Of a stretch of 64,000 bases of DNA, positions 50,988-60,317 are shown in pieces (position 1 is the stretch's first letter; every line of letters starts with the position of its first letter). The notes below the pieces were generated by a model. It was not told the origin of the DNA. It worked only from the letters and a program-made list of their open reading frames with translations, and did no database searches. The stretch lies in contig NZ_CP028369.1 of NCBI RefSeq assembly GCF_003032475.1, positions 868,001-932,000 on the forward strand. Reading direction: 5' to 3'. Both the position numbers and the translations under genes were made by a program. Source of the stretch: Streptomyces sp. P3. GTDB lineage: Bacteria; Actinomycetota; Actinomycetes; Streptomycetales; Streptomycetaceae.

Positions 50988-53504
50988 CTACTCGGACTTG
51001 ATGGCGGTGAGCATGTTCAGCCGGGCCGCGCTACGGGCGGGCCACATGGCGGCCAGCAGGCCGACCAGCGCCGCCAGCAGCAGGAAGAGTGCGAACCTGC
51101 CCCACGGCAGCACCAGCGCGTACCCGGGGATGTCCGCCTTCGTGGCCTCGCAGACCGCCCAGCCCAGGAAGGTCCCGAGGCCGATCCCGATCACCGCCCC
51201 GAAGAGGGAGATGATCACGGCCTCCAGCTGGATCATCCGCGTCACACCCTGCCGGTCGAACCCGACGGCTCGCAGCATGCCGACCTCCCGCTGCCGCTCG
51301 AAGACCGACATCGCAAGGGTGTTCACCACCCCCAGCACCGCGATGACCAGGGAGATCGCCAGCAGCGCGTACAGGACGTTCAGCACGGTGTCGACTTCTC
51401 CGCTGAACGCGTCGCGGATGTCCTGCCGGTCGCCGATCTTGATTCCCGGGCGCCCGGTAAGGGCGCCGGCGAGTGCCTTCTCGTCCGTGCTGCCGTCCGT
51501 CTTGACGTAGATCGTCGCGACGGGCGTCCTGTCGGCGTGCGGTGCGATCACGTCCGCGGAGCCGACGATCGGCATGAGGACGTCGTTGGTCTCGAAGACG
51601 GCCCCGACGGTCAGCCTGCCCTTCTTTCCCGAGTCCCCGTACTCCGCCGGCAGGGTGTCTCCCACCTTCCAGCCCTTGGACCGCGCGAGGGCCTCGGCGA
51701 CGGCTATCCGCCCCTTGGCGAGCGTGTCCTGCGAGCCGGAGACCAGCGGGAGGTGGAAGGCCTTGGAGAAGTCCGCCGGGGTCACGGCGGAGACATCCTC
51801 CTGGATGCCGTCGATCTCCATCCCCACCCACCGGTCCTGCGACACCGCCGTGACGCCCCGGACCTTGCGCAGGGCATCCACCGCCGAGGCGTCCAGCCGC
51901 AGTCCACCGGCCGTGACCATGTAGTCGGCCCTGATGATGTCCGTGCTCATCCTGTCCGCGGAGTCCGCGAGGGTGACACCGAGCACGGTCAGAGTGCTCA
52001 CCAGTGTGAGCCCGATCGCCAGCGCGGAGGCGGTGGCGGCGGTACGGCGTGGACTGCGTACCGCGTTCTGGCCCGCCAGCTTGCCGCAGACCCCGAAGCC
52101 GCGCCGCAGCAGCGGCCTCACCACCGCGATCACCGGCCGGGACAGCAACGGGATCAGCACGATGACACCGATCATCGTGAGGAAGGCGCCGAGCCCGACG
52201 AGCGCCCCGCCGTCGGAGCCGCCGGTCACCGCCCCCGCAACGGCGACCGGCGCGCCGAGCAGCGTGATGACGCCGCCGAGCAGGTTCCGCAGGACCAGGG
52301 ACCTGGTGGTGGCGGGCAGGTGGGCACTGCCGATCGCGGCGACCGGCGGGATCTTCGCCGCGCGACGGGCCGGCAGCCAGGCGGCCACCATGGTGAGCAG
52401 GACACCGACGACCACCGCGACCAGGACCGTCGTCGACGCGACGATCAGCGGCCCGTCCGGGATCCTCCCGCCGCCGAAGTCGACCGTCTCACGCGCTACG
52501 GCGGCCATGGCGGCGCCGAACCCGAGCCCGGCGACCGAGGCGACCGCGCCGACCGCCATCGCCTCGATCAGCACGGACCGGGTGACCTGCCTGCGGGAGG
52601 CGCCGACCGCGCGCAGCAAGGCGAGTTCCCGGGTGCGCTGGGCGGCCAGCATGGTGAAGGTGTTGGCGATCAGGAAGACGCTGACGAAGAGCGCGACGCC
52701 GGCGAAGGCGAACAGGATCGTATTGAGCAGCGACGCGTCTCCCTTCACCGATCGAGCTCGCTCGTCGGCGAGTTGCCGACCCGTTTCGGCCTTCTCGGAG
52801 TCGGGAAGCACCCTGTCGACGGCCGCGGCGAGCTCGGTGCTCGAAACACCGGGGTCAGCGGTGACGGTGACGTACTCGGAGATGCCCGGCCGACCGAAGA
52901 GCCCCTGCGCGACCGGCGTGTCGAACAGCACCATGCTGCCGCCCCCGGCCACCGAGTCGTCGTCGGTGGTGAAGACGCCGGAGAGCTTGTACGTCTTCGC
53001 CGGACCCTCGAGGGCGACGGGCACGGTGTCGCCGACCTGGTAGCCGCCCTTCTCGGCGCTGTCCTTGTCGAGAGCGACCTGCCCGGGCCCGGTGGGCCCG
53101 CCGCCGCCGGCGAACACGTAGAGCGGGTCCTTGCCGTCCTTCCCCGGAGCGAAGTTGGCGGCCGAGTTGCCCGCGCCGCTGCCGAGGAGCCCGCCGTGCC
53201 TGTCGGCGACGTAGGCCTGCCCGGTGACCCTCCCGGCGGCATCGGCGACCCCGTCGACCCGGGCGATGTCGTCGACCGTCTTGCCGTTGATGCCGGGGGA
53301 CTCGCCGGGGTAGTCGGGGTCTGCCACGACCTGGACGTCCACGTGGGCGTAACTTCTGGCCGTCTGGCTGCTGGAGGCGTTCTGATAGGTGTCGGTGAAG
53401 ATCAGGGTGCCGGAGACGAACGCGACGCCGAGCATGACGGCGAGCACGGTCATCAGCAGCCTGGCCTTGTGCGCGAGGACGTTGCGCAGGGCTGTGCGGA
53501 ACAT
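50988..53504 (-). CDS. FtsX-like ABC transporter permease (MacB type)
   Basis: An 838-residue permease beginning MFRTALRNVLAHKARLLMTV. It has an N-terminal helix, a large external domain (about residues 40-260), three helices forming an FtsX core (residues 265-385), more helices, then a second external domain and a second FtsX core ending near the C-terminus. This duplicated arrangement is typical of actinobacterial permeases that work with LolD/MacB-type ATPases for export or envelope signalling. The ATPase is encoded just upstream in the same operon. Confidence 0.92.
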   Translation of the reverse strand: MFRTALRNVLAHKARLLMTVLAVMLGVAFVSGTLIFTDTYQNASSSQTARSYAHVDVQVVADPDYPGESPGINGKTVDDIARVDGVADAAGRVTGQAYVADRHGGLLGSGAGNSAANFAPGKDGKDPLYVFAGGGGPTGPGQVALDKDSAEKGGYQVGDTVPVALEGPAKTYKLSGVFTTDDDSVAGGGSMVLFDTPVAQGLFGRPGISEYVTVTADPGVSSTELAAAVDRVLPDSEKAETGRQLADERARSVKGDASLLNTILFAFAGVALFVSVFLIANTFTMLAAQRTRELALLRAVGASRRQVTRSVLIEAMAVGAVASVAGLGFGAAMAAVARETVDFGGGRIPDGPLIVASTTVLVAVVVGVLLTMVAAWLPARRAAKIPPVAAIGSAHLPATTRSLVLRNLLGGVITLLGAPVAVAGAVTGGSDGGALVGLGAFLTMIGVIVLIPLLSRPVIAVVRPLLRRGFGVCGKLAGQNAVRSPRRTAATASALAIGLTLVSTLTVLGVTLADSADRMSTDIIRADYMVTAGGLRLDASAVDALRKVRGVTAVSQDRWVGMEIDGIQEDVSAVTPADFSKAFHLPLVSGSQDTLAKGRIAVAEALARSKGWKVGDTLPAEYGDSGKKGRLTVGAVFETNDVLMPIVGSADVIAPHADRTPVATIYVKTDGSTDEKALAGALTGRPGIKIGDRQDIRDAFSGEVDTVLNVLYALLAISLVIAVLGVVNTLAMSVFERQREVGMLRAVGFDRQGVTRMIQLEAVIISLFGAVIGIGLGTFLGWAVCEATKADIPGYALVLPWGRFALFLLLAALVGLLAAMWPARSAARLNMLTAIKSE

Positions 53505-53549
53505 GGTGGTGGCGTCCTGGTGGGTGAGGGGAGGACGGGGGCGATCAGG

Positions 53550-53700
53550 GGGCGCGTCGGTCCGTACGGCTCGGCGCGGTTCGGCCCGGCTGGGCGCGGC
53601 CCGGCGCGGCTGGGCTCGGCCCGGGTCGGCGCGGCTCGGTTCGGCGCGGCCTGGCTCGGCGCGGCTCGGCTCGGCTGGCGCGGCTGGCGCGGCTCAGCTC
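53550..53700. repeat. degenerate GCGGCTCGGC-type repeat array
   Basis: A run of variants of GCGGCTCGGC and GGCTGGGCGC fills the space between the ATPase and permease genes, with about 14 imperfect units. It could form secondary structures in the operon mRNA. Confidence 0.6.
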
Positions 53701-54497
53701 GTACGGAATTTGGTGTCGAAGGACTTCATGAGCTCGAGGACCCCGTCCGCGGTGGGCTCGTACATCTCGTCGACGATCCTCCCGTCGGCGAGGAAGACGA
53801 CCCGGTCCGCGTAGGAGGCCGCGACCGGATCATGGGTGACCATGACGACGGTCTGACCCAACGCCCGTACGGAGTCGCGCAGGAACCCGAGGACCTCGGC
53901 ACCCGCGCGGGAGTCCAGGTTTCCCGTCGGCTCGTCGCCGAAGACGATGTCCGGCTTGGAGGCGAGCGCCCGGGCGACGGCCACCCGCTGCTGCTGGCCT
54001 CCGGAGAGCTGGGCGGGGCGGTGGGTGAGCCGGCCGGACAGGCCGACCATCCGGATGACGCTGTCCAGCCACTCCTTGTCCGGCGCCCGGCCCGCTATGT
54101 CCATCGGAAGCGTGATGTTCTCGAGCGCGGTGAGCGTCGGCAGCAGGTTGAACGCCTGGAAGATGAAGCCGACCTTGTCCCTGCGGAGTCTGGTGAGCTG
54201 CCTGTCCGTCAGGGACCCGAGCTCGACGTCGCCGACGCGGACCGAACCGGAGGAGAAGCTGTCCAGCCCGGCCACGCAGTGCATCAGCGTGGACTTGCCG
54301 GATCCGGAGGGTCCCATGATCGCGGTGAACTGGGACTGTCCGAAGCCGACACTGACCCGGTCGAGGGCGACCACCTGGGTGTCGCCCTGCCCGTAGACCT
54401 TGGAGAGGTCGGTGGCACGGGCGGCCAGGGTGGGAGTGCGGGGAGCGGGGGGCGAGGTGGTCACGGGTCTTGCTCCGATCGAAGGCGCGGAGAGCAC
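53694..54497 (-). CDS. ABC transporter ATP-binding protein (MacB/LolD type)
   Basis: Up to 267 residues from ATG 54495-54497; an in-frame GTG at 54462-54464 ([10 protein letters not shown]) may be the true start. Walker A is GPSGSGKST, signature [15 protein letters not shown], Walker [14 protein letters not shown]-loop VTHD. The motif DEPTGNLDS is diagnostic of the MacB/LolD subclass. It is paired with the FtsX-like permease downstream; the repeat array separates the two genes. Confidence 0.93.
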   Translation of the reverse strand: MLSAPSIGARPVTTSPPAPRTPTLAARATDLSKVYGQGDTQVVALDRVSVGFGQSQFTAIMGPSGSGKSTLMHCVAGLDSFSSGSVRVGDVELGSLTDRQLTRLRRDKVGFIFQAFNLLPTLTALENITLPMDIAGRAPDKEWLDSVIRMVGLSGRLTHRPAQLSGGQQQRVAVARALASKPDIVFGDEPTGNLDSRAGAEVLGFLRDSVRALGQTVVMVTHDPVAASYADRVVFLADGRIVDEMYEPTADGVLELMKSFDTKFRTS

Positions 54498-54768
54498 GGT
54501 GCACGGGTCCGGACCCGCACCTGGCTGGGAACTCCTTCATCGTCCGGTTCGGCCCGCCCCCCGCGGATCGGTCGAAGTACCGACCACCTGAGGCTGATGC
54601 CCGACCCGGCCTCGTCAGCCTCAGGGACGCCGTTGCGTCAGCTCCGAGGATGACGCTCTGGAGAGAACCCGCGCCGACCTGCGAGGAACGGACTCGCCGT
54701 GGGGCCGCGATCCTCCCGTCGGCGCCACGCGCCTCGTACCGACAGGACCCAGGCCGTCACCGCCTCGG
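54498..54768. other. gap between MacB-type ATPase and exopolysaccharide genes
   Basis: 270 bases with no gene. It should contain the ATPase promoter and the end of the phosphatase transcript; nothing distinctive is seen. Confidence 0.4.
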
Positions 54769-55389
54769 TCATTCGGCCGATGCCCGGCCGAGCGGCGCCT
54801 CGCCGTGGGGCGCCGGTGAATGGTGCCTCATGTCAGAAGGCGGACCCTGGTGACGCATCGTCCACAGCCGGACCAGCCCGCTCACAGCCCTGTCGATCTC
54901 CAGGGCACACTCGTACAGCTCTTCACGAGGCCTCCTCCAGGGGTCCGGGATGTCGTCCTCGGCCGGAGGGACGGGGGCCGCGGCACCCCGGCGGGTGGCA
55001 GCAGCCGCCACCACGGCCTCGAAGCCGCCACCACCCTCCGCGGCTCCCTCCGCGAGCCGCACGAACTCCTTCAGGGTGAAGCAGCGCCGCATCGCCACCG
55101 GCGCCAGGCGCACCGCCGCCTCGCGGTGCTCGCGGGCGAGCCCGAGGACCAGCGGGGCGCCCGCCATGAGCTGTGCGGTGAGCGGGCGGGAGGCGAATCC
55201 GGAGCCGTCACCGCCCAGTTCCTCCAGGACCGCCCGGGTGGTGTCCTCCATGGGGAAACGGTGCCACGCGTCCGTGCCGGCGCTCTCCGGCCGCAGGGCC
55301 GAACCTGGCGGCAGCTTCGTCGCCAGCAGACGCTCGGCGAGCACCGAGCGGTGCACGTTGCCGGTACAGACGAACAGGATCCGAGTCAT
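54769..55389 (-). CDS. low-molecular-weight protein tyrosine phosphatase
   Basis: A 206-residue protein from ATG 55387-55389, overlapping the kinase stop (ATGA). The phosphate loop CTGNVHRS has nucleophile Cys8 and Arg14; the usual second Cys of the family is His13 here. The general acid Asp lies in DDIPDPW. The C-terminus is about 30 residues longer than usual. Pairing with a tyrosine kinase is the Wzb/Wzc arrangement in which cycles of phosphorylation control polysaccharide chain length and export. Confidence 0.9.
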   Translation of the reverse strand: MTRILFVCTGNVHRSVLAERLLATKLPPGSALRPESAGTDAWHRFPMEDTTRAVLEELGGDGSGFASRPLTAQLMAGAPLVLGLAREHREAAVRLAPVAMRRCFTLKEFVRLAEGAAEGGGGFEAVVAAAATRRGAAAPVPPAEDDIPDPWRRPREELYECALEIDRAVSGLVRLWTMRHQGPPSDMRHHSPAPHGEAPLGRASAE

Positions 55390-56861
55390 CTCCCGTCCGC
55401 GGGACGCGTCACCGCGGAGGCGGCCCTCCCCTCCCGCTTGGCCGACATGCGCGGAGCGGGCAGCTCTCCGTACTCTCCATAGGCGCCGTAACGGCCGCCG
55501 CTGGGAACCGGAGCCATGCTGAACACGGTGCCGAGCACGCGCGCGCCGACGCGCTCCAGCGATTCCGCGGCGGTGCGCACCTGGTCCCGGTTGGTCCTCC
55601 CGGCCCGTACGACGAGCAGCGCCCCCTGGGAGAGGGAGGCGAGCCCCACGGTATCGGCGACCGGCAGCAGCGGGGCGGTGTCGACGATCACGACGTCGTA
55701 CAGGTCCGCGAGCTCGCGCAGCACCTCTTCCATACGCGCCGAGGCGAGCAGTTCCGCGGGATTCGGCGGCACAGGACCGCTGGCAAGCACCGAGAGCCCG
55801 CCGGCGACCTGCTGCATCACCTCCTCGACACGGGCTTGTCCGATGAGCACCGTGGTCAGGCCCCCGTCCTGGACGAGGCCGAAGGCCGGCGCCACGCACG
55901 GGCGGCGCAGGTCGCCGTCCACGAGGCAGGTGGAGACGCCGGCCTCGGCGAGGGAGCGGGCGAGGTTCATCGCGGTGCTCGTCTTGCCCTCACCAGGCAC
56001 CGAACTCGTCACCACGATGATCCGCGGCGGATCGTCGACCTGCGAGAACTGCAGGTTCGTACGCAACTTGCGGAACGCCTCGGCGCGCGTGGAGTGCTCG
56101 TCGGCATCGACCAGCGCCTGTTTCGGGGCGTTCCTGTCGAACGGGATGGTACCGAGGCCGGGCAGAGCGACGAACGCTCCCAGTGCCTCGCTCGTCTTGA
56201 ACGTGGTGTCGAGCGTCTCGCGGAGGGCGACCAGCCCGGCAGCGAGCAGCAGGCCGCCGACCACGCCCGCGGCCAGGTTCAGCAACGGGCGGGGCGATGT
56301 GGGAGAGGTCGGGGCGACGGCTTCCTCGGTGACGCCCAGGGAGACCGGGGAGACCGGTGGTACAGGCGCGGCGCCCTTGGCCCTGTCGTCCCTCGCGGGC
56401 GACATCGAGGAGACCGGCCGCTTGGGGGTCTCCAACTGCTCGACGACCGCACTGAACCGCTTTGCCACGGCGTTGGCGATGTGCGCCGCGCGCCGGGGCG
56501 CGACATCCCGGACGGTGACGTCGATGAGCACGGTCTTCAGCGGAACGACGGCGGTGATCTGGGACGCCAGCTCCTCCGGGGTGGTGCGCAGCCGCAGCTG
56601 TTTCACCACGAACGCGGTTACCTGACGGGTCCTCACGATCTCGGCGTACGACTGCACACGCGCCTGCGAGAACGTCTGCCCCTCGTTCAGATCGAGAGTG
56701 TTCTCGCCGGTGCGGGTGGCGACGAAGAGCTGCGTCCTCGCCTCGTAGACGGGGTCGCTCACGGTTGTCACTGTGAGCGCCGACCCGATCGCGAGCACCA
56801 GACAGACCACGACCGTCGGCCAGCGTCTGACAAGAGCCTTCAGAAATCCTTGGAGATCCAA
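55386..56861 (-). CDS. Wzc-like polysaccharide co-polymerase / BY-tyrosine kinase
   Basis: A 491-residue protein from TTG 56859-56861 with GAGGGG six bases upstream. Wzz-type N-terminal helix (VVVCLVLAIGSALTV), an external domain, a second helix near residues 195-212 (LLNLAAGVVGGLLLAAGLVA) and a cytoplasmic kinase domain. Walker A is SVPGEGKTS, Walker A' is CLVDGDLRRP and Walker B is VVIVDTAPL. The C-terminus has a tyrosine cluster (RYGAYGEYGE). Together with the phosphatase it regulates exopolysaccharide assembly. Confidence 0.92.
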   Translation of the reverse strand: MDLQGFLKALVRRWPTVVVCLVLAIGSALTVTTVSDPVYEARTQLFVATRTGENTLDLNEGQTFSQARVQSYAEIVRTRQVTAFVVKQLRLRTTPEELASQITAVVPLKTVLIDVTVRDVAPRRAAHIANAVAKRFSAVVEQLETPKRPVSSMSPARDDRAKGAAPVPPVSPVSLGVTEEAVAPTSPTSPRPLLNLAAGVVGGLLLAAGLVALRETLDTTFKTSEALGAFVALPGLGTIPFDRNAPKQALVDADEHSTRAEAFRKLRTNLQFSQVDDPPRIIVVTSSVPGEGKTSTAMNLARSLAEAGVSTCLVDGDLRRPCVAPAFGLVQDGGLTTVLIGQARVEEVMQQVAGGLSVLASGPVPPNPAELLASARMEEVLRELADLYDVVIVDTAPLLPVADTVGLASLSQGALLVVRAGRTNRDQVRTAAESLERVGARVLGTVFSMAPVPSGGRYGAYGEYGELPAPRMSAKREGRAASAVTRPADGR

Positions 56862-57165
56862 ACTTCACCCCTCACGAAACCGAGGGAACCACCCGAATCG
56901 AGGCATTCCGTTCCCTGTCGACGCAGTCGACCATAGGGACTCGGACTCTTCGAGCGAGGGAGCCACCCCCTTGTGTCGGCCCTTCGAACGGCCCTTGCCA
57001 CACACACCGCGCGAGCCGGGACTCGGCCGATCCGGTGACTTCTTGCACCACTGCACCAATAAATGTCGTTATGTTCTCTTTATTCCACGTATTCAGGTCT
57101 TGGTGTCCAACACACCGCATCACGGCCGCCGCCCGCCCGGACCCGAGTCGAGGAGATCGAAGAAG
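56862..57165. promoter_or_regulatory. divergent promoter region between Wzc-like kinase and LAxTG protein
   Basis: 304 bases with an unusually A/T-rich patch near 57055-57095. Both flanking genes are transcribed away from it. No repeat or hairpin of note was seen. Confidence 0.45.
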
Positions 57166-57840
57166 ATGACAGCATCGCGCAGATGGCGAGCCGCCATGGC
57201 ATCGGCGGCATCGGCTGCCGTTCTCATCATGGCGCCTCTGATCGGGGCGCAGGCCGCCTCGGCGCAGCCGTACCCGCCCTCGTCCCCGCCCCTGTCCGTC
57301 AGCACCACCACGGTGACAGCCGGGGAGCAGTTGAGTTTCAGCACCATCCCCGGCGTGTTCGAGCCCGGGTCGCACGTCACAGCGGTCCTGCAATCGAAGC
57401 CGGTCGTGCTCGGCCACTTCCGGGCCCGGGCCGACGGCTCGGTCGCGGGGACCGTGACCATCCCGGGGAACACCGTTACCGGCTGGCACGTCTTCCGGCT
57501 GACCTCGAAGCGTCCCCACCAGAATGTCGGCGTCAGCATCTACGTGCTGGGCAGGATGACGCCCACCCCCACCCCGAAGCCGCCCCACCACCCGGGCAAG
57601 CCCGGACACCACCACGGGCCGCAGGACGCCGAGCACCACGGAAACGGCGGCGGCCTCAGCGCTTCCCACGAACTCCCCTCATCCGTGGAGCCGTCGAACT
57701 CCCCGCACCCGGACCGGAACGGCAAGGGGCTCGCGGCGACGGGCAGTGAGCAGGCCCTGGTGGTCGGCGGCACGGCGACCGCCCTGCTCATGGCGGGCGG
57801 TGGCACGATGCTGGCCGTACGCCGTCGTCGCAGTTCCTGA
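57166..57840 (+). CDS. secreted surface protein with LAxTG sortase signal
   Basis: A 224-residue protein from ATG 57166 (MTASRRWRAAMASAASAA) with GAGGAG upstream. A Sec signal peptide ends near AQAASAQP. An immunoglobulin-like domain (about residues 45-128) follows, then a Pro/His-rich spacer with HHPGKPGHHHGP. The cell-wall sorting signal is LAATG at residues 189-193, then a hydrophobic helix and RRRRSS. LAxTG is the motif used by actinobacterial class E sortases, e.g. for long chaplins. The protein is expected to be linked to peptidoglycan. No sortase gene is in the window. Confidence 0.9.
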   Translation: MTASRRWRAAMASAASAAVLIMAPLIGAQAASAQPYPPSSPPLSVSTTTVTAGEQLSFSTIPGVFEPGSHVTAVLQSKPVVLGHFRARADGSVAGTVTIPGNTVTGWHVFRLTSKRPHQNVGVSIYVLGRMTPTPTPKPPHHPGKPGHHHGPQDAEHHGNGGGLSASHELPSSVEPSNSPHPDRNGKGLAATGSEQALVVGGTATALLMAGGGTMLAVRRRRSS

Positions 57841-58156
57841 AAAGATCAGTACCTGCACACGGCGGGACCACGGCGTCCCGGCGCGGGCCGGCCCGCCGTC
57901 CGCTTGCCTGGAGCCAGTTGTTCCGGCAACCGGACGGCAGGCCGTCACCGCACGTTGAGACACGCCCGGCATCGCGGCCGTCCCCGGAAGGGACCAGTTC
58001 CTCCTGACAGACAGGTTCTGGCCCAAGACGTTCCGTGTGGTCCTCGTTCCGGCACAGCCGCCGAGCCGCACCGCCGCCGAACCGGCCCGTGAACGTCGGC
58101 GCCTTCCGGCACGAGGCACTCGCTCCTCGTTGCCCCGCCGCACAGACGGGCCTTGA
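57841..58156. other. gene-free gap after the LAxTG protein
   Basis: 316 bases between convergent genes. No coding sequence or strong hairpin was seen. Confidence 0.4.
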
Positions 58157-59353
58157 TCACACGGCCCCGGCGCGGACCGCGTCCCTGTACAGCCGTTCGA
58201 GTTCCGCAACCTTCAGGGAACCGCGCTCGGCCTGCCTGACCAGCTTCCGATTGGACAGGCGATCGTCGGCATCCAGCGGCCCTGCGTCTGAGAGAGCGTC
58301 AGCCAGCGAGCCGACCAGCGGTTCGGGAAGCAGGTCCGCCAGCAGGCCCTCCGTCACCATTTCCCGGTAGGGCGCGATGTCGGAGAGCAGCAGTCGGCAC
58401 CCGGCGGCCGCGGCTTCAAGCACCGATGAGCTCCGCTGGTCGGCTGGGGGAACCGAGATCGCCGCATCGCTTGCGCGCATCAGGCTGAACATCTCGGCCT
58501 GGTCGAGTGGCTGATCGATGACGGCGACCCGGCCGGCCAGATCCTGTGCTCGGGCGCGCAAACGCGCGAGATATTCCTGCTGCGCGCGTCTGCCGGCGGC
58601 ATGAGCCGACCGATGACCCGCCACCAGCACGAGGAACAGGTCCGGCCGAGCGCGCGCGGCACGGGTGTATGCCGCGAGAATCTCGTGCGTCCGGTAGACC
58701 TCCGACGTGCTGCGGACCGACAGCGCCACCGTGGCATCGGCCGGAATGCCGTACTTCGCGCGCGTCCACCTTGGATCGGTGTCGTTTCCGGAATCCAGCA
58801 GCGCGTCCGGCACCCCCCAGGAAAGGACCGTGATCCGTGAAGAGGGGACCCGGTATCGGCTCGCGACCAGCTCGGCCACCTCCCGGGAGGTCGGCACAAC
58901 GCGTGCGGCGCGCCGAAGCGCCAGCCGAGCGGCCAGTGCCCGGCCGGAATGCCGCTCCGCCGCACGCAGTTCGGATCCCCACGGAGTGATCACGACCGGC
59001 ACTGCCGGGTGAGCCGGCAGCAAGAGGGAGAGCGCCCCGTGCACGCCGAGCGAATGGACGTGGATGACATCCGGACGTACCCGGCGCACCTCGCGGCGCA
59101 ACCAGTGCCCCGCTCTCAGCACCCGCAACGGCGGGCACGCTCCGCCGGGGGCGGACGCGACTCGCCGGCCATCGGAACCCACCTCGGGCTCATGCCAACT
59201 GCAGACCGTCACCTCATGCCCCAGCATGGCCAGATCGTCCGCCCAGCGCCGGGTGTGCACCGACGTGGCCGACGCGAGCAGGACGACGCGCAGTGGCCCG
59301 GCCGGCTCATCGCACGTGCCCGGCCGTCCCGGGGCCCGGTCATGACCGGGCAC
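58157..59353 (-). CDS. glycosyltransferase, GT-B fold, family 4
   Basis: About 398 residues from GTG 59351-59353. The start overlaps the upstream gene by 14 bases. The N-terminal Rossmann part begins LRVVLLASATSVHTRRWADD; the C-terminal donor-binding half contains SVRSTSEVYRTHEILAAY and SSSVLEAAAAGCRLLLSDIA with the conserved Glu. A retaining sugar transferase acting on the polysaccharide repeat unit is likely; donor unknown. Confidence 0.88.
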   Translation of the reverse strand: MPGHDRAPGRPGTCDEPAGPLRVVLLASATSVHTRRWADDLAMLGHEVTVCSWHEPEVGSDGRRVASAPGGACPPLRVLRAGHWLRREVRRVRPDVIHVHSLGVHGALSLLLPAHPAVPVVITPWGSELRAAERHSGRALAARLALRRAARVVPTSREVAELVASRYRVPSSRITVLSWGVPDALLDSGNDTDPRWTRAKYGIPADATVALSVRSTSEVYRTHEILAAYTRAARARPDLFLVLVAGHRSAHAAGRRAQQEYLARLRARAQDLAGRVAVIDQPLDQAEMFSLMRASDAAISVPPADQRSSSVLEAAAAGCRLLLSDIAPYREMVTEGLLADLLPEPLVGSLADALSDAGPLDADDRLSNRKLVRQAERGSLKVAELERLYRDAVRAGAV

Positions 59354-60317
59354 GGCGCTCCTCGAGTACGAACCGGCCCTTGCCCGCCGCAGCGCGTAGC
59401 CGGCTGGCCGGACTGCGCGTGTAGCGGTCCCACGCCAGGGCCACTGTCGGCCATCGCGGGTCGGCGAGCACTCTGCCGGCCGCGGTCAGCAACGCGACGT
59501 GCAGACAGTGGTACGCAAAACTGGCGGGCGCGGCGTGTCGGAGGTCGTACCTGGTCCAGTACCCGAGGTCGAAGGCGGCCAGCGAGTCGCGAAGCCGGTC
59601 CGCCACGCGCTCGTGGACCGTCCCGTTCCGATGCCGACTCAGCTCGCAGAGGCCGAAGAGGGCGAAGACCGCGCCGTTGAGAATGTGACTGGCCGGGTCC
59701 GACGGGCACTCCTCGGGAAAAGGGCGCCCCAGTTGGTCGTAGTGCGAGCAGCCGCCCGCGTCCAGCGGCCGGAGCATCAGTTCCACCGCACCCTCGCTCG
59801 CATCGAGAAAGGACCGCTGGCCGGTCGTGGCGTATCCGCGCAGCATCACCGACACCGCCAGGCCCTGGGCCATGGCGGAGTACCAGCCGGGGCGCACCCC
59901 GTACCGGGGCACCGGTACCGGATAGCGCCAGCCGCCATTGCCGTCCTGGCTGGCACGCAGCCATCCGGCCTGGGTCAGCAGAGCCTGCACACCCCGTGAC
60001 GGTTGGTCCGGAGTGGACGGGTGCCCGTCGGCGGCGAGCGCGCCGGTGTGCTGTGCGAGCGCATAAAGGCTGACCGAGACCGGGTTCCGGTAGGTCGCGC
60101 CGGTCACGGCACGGGTCACCACCACGCGCTCGTGGTCGAGCGTGCTTCCGGCCGTCATCGGCCTCAGGTCGAGCGGGTACCTGCCCGGCTGGTCGGCGGT
60201 CATGTCACCCGGCGGCGTGCTCACGTCGACCGGGAAGCTCGGCCGCCGCAGATCGCGTACCGCTTTCCCCGCCATGCCGACCAGCGTCGCCTGGCCCCAT
60301 GTCCTGTCGTGCTTCAC
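59340..60317 (-). CDS. D-glucuronyl C5-epimerase-like protein
   Basis: 325 residues from GTG 60315-60317, overlapping the preceding gene stop (GTGA). The helical (alpha/alpha)-barrel sequence with GWLRASQDGNGGWRYPVPVP, YSAMAQGLAVSVMLRGYATT and YWTRYDLRHAAPASFAYHCL matches the C-terminal domain of glucuronyl C5-epimerases. These change D-glucuronate to L-iduronate in polymers such as heparosan. The N-terminal portion contains no signal peptide, so action on a lipid-linked or nucleotide-linked precursor inside the cell is possible. Confidence 0.72.
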   Translation of the reverse strand: MKHDRTWGQATLVGMAGKAVRDLRRPSFPVDVSTPPGDMTADQPGRYPLDLRPMTAGSTLDHERVVVTRAVTGATYRNPVSVSLYALAQHTGALAADGHPSTPDQPSRGVQALLTQAGWLRASQDGNGGWRYPVPVPRYGVRPGWYSAMAQGLAVSVMLRGYATTGQRSFLDASEGAVELMLRPLDAGGCSHYDQLGRPFPEECPSDPASHILNGAVFALFGLCELSRHRNGTVHERVADRLRDSLAAFDLGYWTRYDLRHAAPASFAYHCLHVALLTAAGRVLADPRWPTVALAWDRYTRSPASRLRAAAGKGRFVLEERRARS

